Source: Lachnospiraceae bacterium Zagget3 (GTDB taxonomy: Bacteria > Bacillota_A > Clostridia > Lachnospirales > Lachnospiraceae). Taken from it: a stretch of 18,698 bases of DNA. Made by a program: the position numbers and the translations under genes. Under the pieces are notes generated by a model. That model was not told the origin of the DNA. It saw nothing but the letters and a program-made list of their open reading frames with translations, and did no database searches. The stretch lies in the NCBI GenBank assembly GCA_001941025.1, contig MSHE01000018.1, forward strand, positions 1 to 18,698, written 5' to 3'. Position 1 is the stretch's first letter. Every line of letters begins with the position of its first letter. Below are positions 15,938 to 18,698 of this stretch, one piece after another.

Positions 15938-16346
15938 ATGACCAATGAACAGAAAATGATGATATCCGCTCTCCGTGTGGAAGGCAAGGGCTATGGCTCC
16001 ATTACCCGCAAGGTTGGGATTTCAGAAAATACAATAAAATCATTCTGCCGTAGGAGCGCACAGCAGCCGGAGCTGGTTCAGCAGGATATCACTGAACATA
16101 AATGCCTGTGCTGCGGTGTTCCCGTCAAGCAGAACCCAGGGCGCAAAGAGAAGAAGTTCTGCTCGGATAAGTGCCGGAATAAGTGGTAGAACGCCCATCC
16201 TGACCGGGTTGACCGCAGAGCAATGCGTGAAGTCACCTGCGCAAACTGCGGAAAAAACCTTCTCGGTTTACGGCAGTGCCGCCAGGAAGTATTGCTGTCA
16301 TGAGTGCTACATCGAGCATCGGTTTGGAGGCGGCGGCAATGAGTGA
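15938..16346 (+). pseudogene. HTH / zinc-ribbon regulator of a mobile element, inactivated
   Basis: An N-terminal helix-turn-helix (MTNEQKMMISALRVEGKGYG, then GISENTIKSFCRR) is followed by a Cys-rich zinc ribbon (CLCCGVPVKQNPGRKEKKFC, then SDKCRNKW). Intact relatives accompany SHOCT and serine recombinase genes in clostridial mobile elements and usually read NKWWN at this point. Here the second Trp codon is TAG (16187-16189). The frame then continues NAHPDRVDRRAMREVTCANC and shifts by one base at a run of six A (16252-16257); with five A it would read GKTFSVYGSAARKYCCHECY and end at 16346. So there are two lesions. The ATG at 15938 has GGAGG 7 nt upstream. The first 83 residues could still be made as a short protein containing the HTH. 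Confidence 0.75.
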
Positions 16347-16515
16347 GGAACAGATGAGGAATGAGAAGCTGTACCAGGCAACCACGAGCATGGTTAGGCT
16401 TATGCTGGAAAATGGTATCATAAATGAACAGGAGTATCGTCAGATTGATACAATATTTCTTGAGAAATACCGCCCTGTTTTCGGCACATTATTTTCGGAC
16501 ACACGCTTGACTTAA
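16339..16515 (+). CDS. Small SHOCT-domain protein
   Basis: A 58-residue protein with the short C-terminal-type SHOCT motif: LYQATTSMVRLMLENGIINE then EYRQIDTIFLEKYRP, ending near LFSDTRLT. Relatives lie between the HTH/zinc-ribbon gene and the recombinase genes of clostridial mobile elements, as here. The ATG at 16339 overlaps the end of the preceding pseudogene by 8 nt, with GGAGG upstream; longer in-frame starts have no RBS. It appears intact although both neighbours are broken. Its role in the element is not established. Confidence 0.75.
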   Translation: MSEEQMRNEKLYQATTSMVRLMLENGIINEQEYRQIDTIFLEKYRPVFGTLFSDTRLT

Positions 16516-16560
16516 GGGGCTTTTAGAGTGATGTATAGTAGCGGAAAGGAGCGTGATTTC

Positions 16561-16704
16561 ATGCCAAATTTAATAAAAATAGAAGCCGCTGCGCCTGCCA
16601 TTCCCGCAAGGAAACAGATAGCTCCGCATCCCGTTAATCCAGGCCGTGTAACGATCGCCCTGACCGCCAGCTTTCATGGCAGCGGCCTGCTGGATGTCGC
16701 TTAA
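16561..16704 (+). pseudogene. Serine recombinase, N-terminal stub only
   Basis: ATG at 16561 with AAGGAG 10 nt upstream. The first ~19 residues, MPNLIKIEAAAPAIPARKQ, match the leader of large serine recombinases from clostridial mobile elements, where a catalytic AAYARVS-type segment should follow. Instead the frame enters unrelated DNA, the antisense of the next gene, and stops at 16702-16704. The catalytic serine and all other domains are missing. The cut lies at about 16613-16619. Confidence 0.65.
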
Positions 16705-16815
16705 CCGGTCTATTTCATATTTGCGTCCATCTTCCCAGGTTATTATGCGAGGAAGCATTACCCCATCGCTGCGGAAGCTGACCACCACATCCACATACAC
16801 CTTAATACTATTCAT
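16570..16815 (-). pseudogene. Conserved small protein, C-terminus lost at junction
   Basis: An 81-codon frame beginning MNSIKVYVDVVVSFRSDG, with the start at 16815 (GGAGA upstream). The body (ITWEDGRKYEIDRLSDIQQA, then MKAGGQGDRYTAWINGMRSY and LF) resembles a family of ~80-90-residue clostridial proteins of unknown function, often near mobile-element or DNA-repair genes. Relatives usually continue after the SYLF-type motif with Tyr/Glu and a Trp-Phe-Val tail. Here the last ~13 residues (PCGNGRRSGFYFY) are antisense recombinase sequence, so the true C-terminus is gone. It starts 10 nt after the nuclease stop, as last gene of that operon. The family name is uncertain; the junction is well supported. 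Confidence 0.6.
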
Positions 16816-16825
16816 GGCATCTCCA

Positions 16826-17728
16826 TCACGGATTGCACCGTTTGCAAGGCTCATATCCCTGCGCAATTAAATCATCGCGGCTGCCTGTGTACTCCTGTCG
16901 ATTCCCCTCGCTGATCTGGTCTACGCTGGAACAGGTGGGGTAATGAAACTTCTTCCCGCTTGTGTTCAAAATATATGTCGTTTCTTCGGCGGAATCTTCC
17001 GTTGCGGCGGAATCATCTTCCCAGCTGTCTCCCGTGGCGTAATCAATCACCACACCCAGCTGCACGTTGTAGCAGTACACGTTGAAGAGGACGCCGTCCC
17101 CTTCGTCCTCCACCGACATGGCTTCCATCTGCACCCCGCTGGCGACAAGGTTGTCGCCAGCGAAAATCGCCGTGACCCGGTACAGGACATGGTTCTCTGT
17201 CTCCTGAACATAGTCAGCGACCAGGTTCTCAAAGGGCAGCATGCCCTCCACGTTCAGGTATCGGGTGCCGGTGATCAGGTTTTGTTCATTGGCATTTTCA
17301 GCTGTAAGCTGGTATCCAATCAGATGGCAGCGGTTGTAAAGATAGCTCCCGTCCACAAAGTCATACTGGACGCTATGCCAGCCGGTGGGTTTGACAGAGC
17401 TGATGTCGCCGCGCTCCTCCGTGGGCATCAGGTTGGTACCAACGTTGGCAAACGCTGCGCCACATCTGCCCAGCGCATCCAGTTCACTGTAACGCTCAAA
17501 CGATGTGGTTGTCAGGTCATCTTCCATGAATTCCGGCACATTGCCGTTGAGTTCCACATACGGGTCGCCTGAGTATGCCGGAAGATGAGCCAGGTCAATG
17601 ATTTCCTCAGCGACTGACGTTGATGCCTCAGAGAGAACGTCGCTGGTAGCCGGTTCGGCGCCACACCCGACCAGGAACGCAGCGATGAGGCAGCAAAGCG
17701 CAGCAATTTGCCGGAAGCTCTCTTTCAT
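16826..17728 (-). CDS. Lipoprotein DNA/RNA non-specific endonuclease
   Basis: A 300-residue nuclease of the DNA/RNA non-specific (EndA/NUC-like) family. The N-terminus is a lipoprotein signal (basic start, hydrophobic core, LVGC lipobox with C22), so it is probably anchored outside the membrane. The beta-beta-alpha-metal core includes YNRCHLIGYQL with catalytic H135 and NLITGTRYLNVEGMLPFEN. After a Glu/Asp-rich linker, the C-terminus (about 252-300) is an Ada-like metal-binding motif, with KKFHYPTCSS and GYEPCKRCNP (H262, C266, C295, C298). The ATG at 17728 has GGAGG 10 nt upstream and overlaps the previous stop as ATGA, so translation is coupled. Likely roles are digestion of extracellular DNA or defence; unproven. 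Confidence 0.9.
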   Translation of the reverse strand: MKESFRQIAALCCLIAAFLVGCGAEPATSDVLSEASTSVAEEIIDLAHLPAYSGDPYVELNGNVPEFMEDDLTTTSFERYSELDALGRCGAAFANVGTNLMPTEERGDISSVKPTGWHSVQYDFVDGSYLYNRCHLIGYQLTAENANEQNLITGTRYLNVEGMLPFENLVADYVQETENHVLYRVTAIFAGDNLVASGVQMEAMSVEDEGDGVLFNVYCYNVQLGVVIDYATGDSWEDDSAATEDSAEETTYILNTSGKKFHYPTCSSVDQISEGNRQEYTGSRDDLIAQGYEPCKRCNP

Positions 17729-18138
17729 CTGGTGTAGACCTCCATTGTGATTTTGTCGTGGGACGAACCCCGAAACTCCTCGGTAGACGTCAAGCGCCAT
17801 CCGTTGCCATGCACATCAATGTCGAAATAAAAATCACCCGGGTATTTACGGTTCCATTTGAACAAAATGATTTTCTCGACCCATTTCTCATATGGCGCAG
17901 CTGCAACATCTTCCACGAAGCAGTACTCCCCGGGGGCCGCTTCACTCAGGAACCGCTCATCCACATTTATTTGCGGAGCATCAGATTCTGAGAATTGCTT
18001 TTTCGTGTAATGGTTCATCCAGAGCCGGCTGTCGGCCGTCAGCGCAAGGACCCGCTGCCGCAGCACGCGATCCTGGCTCTGCCGCCGATGATGGAACATC
18101 ATGCCGTTTCTGTCATCTACAGCCGCTATTATCATCAT
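17725..18138 (-). CDS. Conserved hypothetical protein (sometimes labelled ribonuclease Z)
   Basis: A 137-residue cytoplasmic protein. The N-terminus MIIAAVDDRNGMMFHHRRQS, then QDRVLRQRVL, SRLWMNHYTKKQF, GEYCFVEDVA and the SSHDKITMEVYTR ending recall a family of clostridial proteins that is sometimes automatically named ribonuclease Z. I see no metallo-beta-lactamase HxHxDH motif, so I do not accept that name as function. The start at 18138 has GGAGG 9 nt upstream. Its stop codon overlaps the nuclease start (ATGA), so the two form a coupled pair. A role linked to the nuclease, such as control or protection, is possible but speculative. Confidence 0.75.
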   Translation of the reverse strand: MMIIAAVDDRNGMMFHHRRQSQDRVLRQRVLALTADSRLWMNHYTKKQFSESDAPQINVDERFLSEAAPGEYCFVEDVAAAPYEKWVEKIILFKWNRKYPGDFYFDIDVHGNGWRLTSTEEFRGSSHDKITMEVYTR

Positions 18139-18218
18139 TTTCAGTGTCCTCCAATGTTATAAATCAATTATCTGCATCGTGCTTTCGCAAAATTGGATGT
18201 CATCGGTGCGCCCAATAG

Positions 18219-18255
18219 GACAGGAGGCTGGCCAATCCATGGTCAGCCTCCTGTC
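18219..18255. terminator. Strong hairpin, probable terminator for minus-strand relic
   Basis: A 15-bp stem, GACAGGAGGCTGGCC / GGTCAGCCTCCTGTC with a 7-nt loop and one G-U pair. There is no T-tract on either side. It lies about 30 nt after the stop of the nuclease-tail relic on the minus strand, where a terminator would be expected. Confidence 0.5.
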
Positions 18256-18284
18256 TGCTTCGTAAATTTGAGGGTTACTGCCTG

Positions 18285-18320
18285 CTATGGTTTGCAAACC
18301 TTACATGGTTCATAGCCCTG
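18285..18320 (-). pseudogene. Ghost of an Ada-like nuclease C-terminus
   Basis: The minus strand reads AQGYEPCKVCKP and then stop, against AQGYEPCKRCNP and stop in the nuclease gene 1.5 kb away. The DNA differs mostly at third codon positions, which indicates a diverged coding relic and not a recent copy. Only 12 residues match and there is a stop 17 codons further upstream of them, so the rest is lost. Confidence 0.5.
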
Positions 18321-18358
18321 GGCAATTGCAATTGTAGCATCAATGTAAGGTTTTTGCA
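18293..18358. repeat. Inverted repeat around the nuclease-tail ghost
   Basis: TGCAAACCTTACAT (18293-18306) is inverted as ATGTAAGGTTT...GCA (18343-18358), with a 2-nt bulge and a 36-nt spacer. The left arm lies within a further palindrome GGTTTGCAAACC (18289-18300). Confidence 0.55.
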
Positions 18359-18508
18359 ATACTTGCTTTGAAGATTATGGCCAACGGCTAACTATGTTTA
18401 ACTCGTATACAACTTGACCATAACGTGAGCGCGGGCCATCCCTGCCGACAGCACCGCCCTGATGCAAGGCAGGAATCAGCTCATACCGCTTTCACGCAAC
18501 CTTTTTCC

Positions 18509-18537
18509 TTGACTACTTTTCGTTTGGCTGTTATACT
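18509..18537 (+). promoter_or_regulatory. Strong promoter of the final secreted-protein gene
   Basis: TTGACT (18509-18514) and TATACT (18532-18537) separated by 17 nt. The start codon at 18622 is 85 nt downstream, preceded by AGGAGG. Confidence 0.8.
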
Positions 18538-18621
18538 AATAAGTAACAAACTGATGCAGACTACAAACGGTGCGCATCGGGGCGCGTACCCGGCAAAATT
18601 TTTTACAGGAGGAAAAAGGGT

Positions 18622-18698
18622 ATGAAACACAGATGTAAACGGCTGACAGCCCTGCTGTTGGCGCTGGCCATGTGCCTGTCCATGCTGTCCGTCAGCGC
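18622..18698 (+). CDS. Secreted protein, N-terminus only (runs off window)
   Basis: The first 25 codons are visible. They form a classical Sec signal peptide: basic MKHRCKRL, hydrophobic ALLLALAMCLSMLS and VSA as a probable cleavage site. ACAGGAGG lies 9-10 nt before the ATG. The strong promoter upstream suggests good expression. Nothing of the mature protein is in the window, so its function cannot be stated. Confidence 0.85.
   Translation, partial: MKHRCKRLTALLLALAMCLSMLSVS

Larger units (their letters stand above)
18142..18621. other. Intergenic stretch with hairpins, nuclease-tail ghost and promoter
   Basis: No intact gene. From left to right it holds a strong hairpin (18219-18255), a minus-strand relic of a nuclease C-terminus (18285-18320), an inverted repeat (18293-18358) and the promoter of the last gene. 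Confidence 0.6.

Noticed and set aside
16252..16257. Programmed frameshift at the A6 run
   Set aside because: A TAG stop lies before the run, so the shift alone could not give a full product; decay explains both lesions more simply.

Overview
The window looks like chromosomal DNA of a GC-rich, low-oxygen gut Bacillota, most likely an Oscillospiraceae-type clostridium (Flavonifractor / Lawsonibacter / Pseudoflavonifractor-like). This is inferred from the strong GGAGG ribosome binding sites, sigma-A-type promoters, the GHKL/LytTR signalling style, reversed-order GH3 enzymes, a GPH-type sugar symporter, and relics of the recombinase modules common in clostridial conjugative elements. No rRNA, tRNA or CRISPR array was seen.

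Region A (about 1-2340): a two-gene two-component operon, LytTR response regulator then GHKL sensor kinase. It has a good promoter and a terminator. The -35 and -10 elements of the next promoter are built into that terminator. Region B (2395-8607): two large tandem GH3 glycoside hydrolases with the domain order reversed from the usual one (GH3_C, Fn3-like, GH3 barrel). The first has a membrane anchor at each end; the second has only the C-terminal one and appears to have lost its 5' end. Region C (8608-9801): a scar holding hairpins, an IS21-family istB remnant with IS-end-like repeats, and a ceramidase-like gene cut short at the istB junction.

Region D (9881-15561): two minus-strand transcription units, GPH symporter + aldo/keto reductase (with the truncated ceramidase-like gene beyond) and beta-propeller lactonase + metallo-beta-lactamase-fold hydrolase, separated by a plus-strand LysR-type regulator. 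The same 9-mer CGGAATTGC sits in the same place over the -35 of both enzyme units, and a 9-bp inverted repeat with the same core (GGGAATTGC) lies in the lysR leader. This points to one small LysR-controlled regulon for uptake and oxidation/lactone hydrolysis of an unidentified carbohydrate-like substrate. It is the best candidate here for an undescribed system.

Region E (about 15,860-18,360): decayed mobile-element DNA. An HTH/zinc-ribbon gene carries a nonsense codon and a frameshift, a SHOCT gene is intact, and a serine recombinase survives only as its first ~19 codons, joined tail-to-tail to a C-terminally truncated small gene. That gene ends a minus-strand operon with a secreted lipoprotein nuclease and a conserved small protein. 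A ghost of a second nuclease-type C-terminus lies upstream. The window closes inside a new secreted protein gene with a strong promoter and signal peptide.
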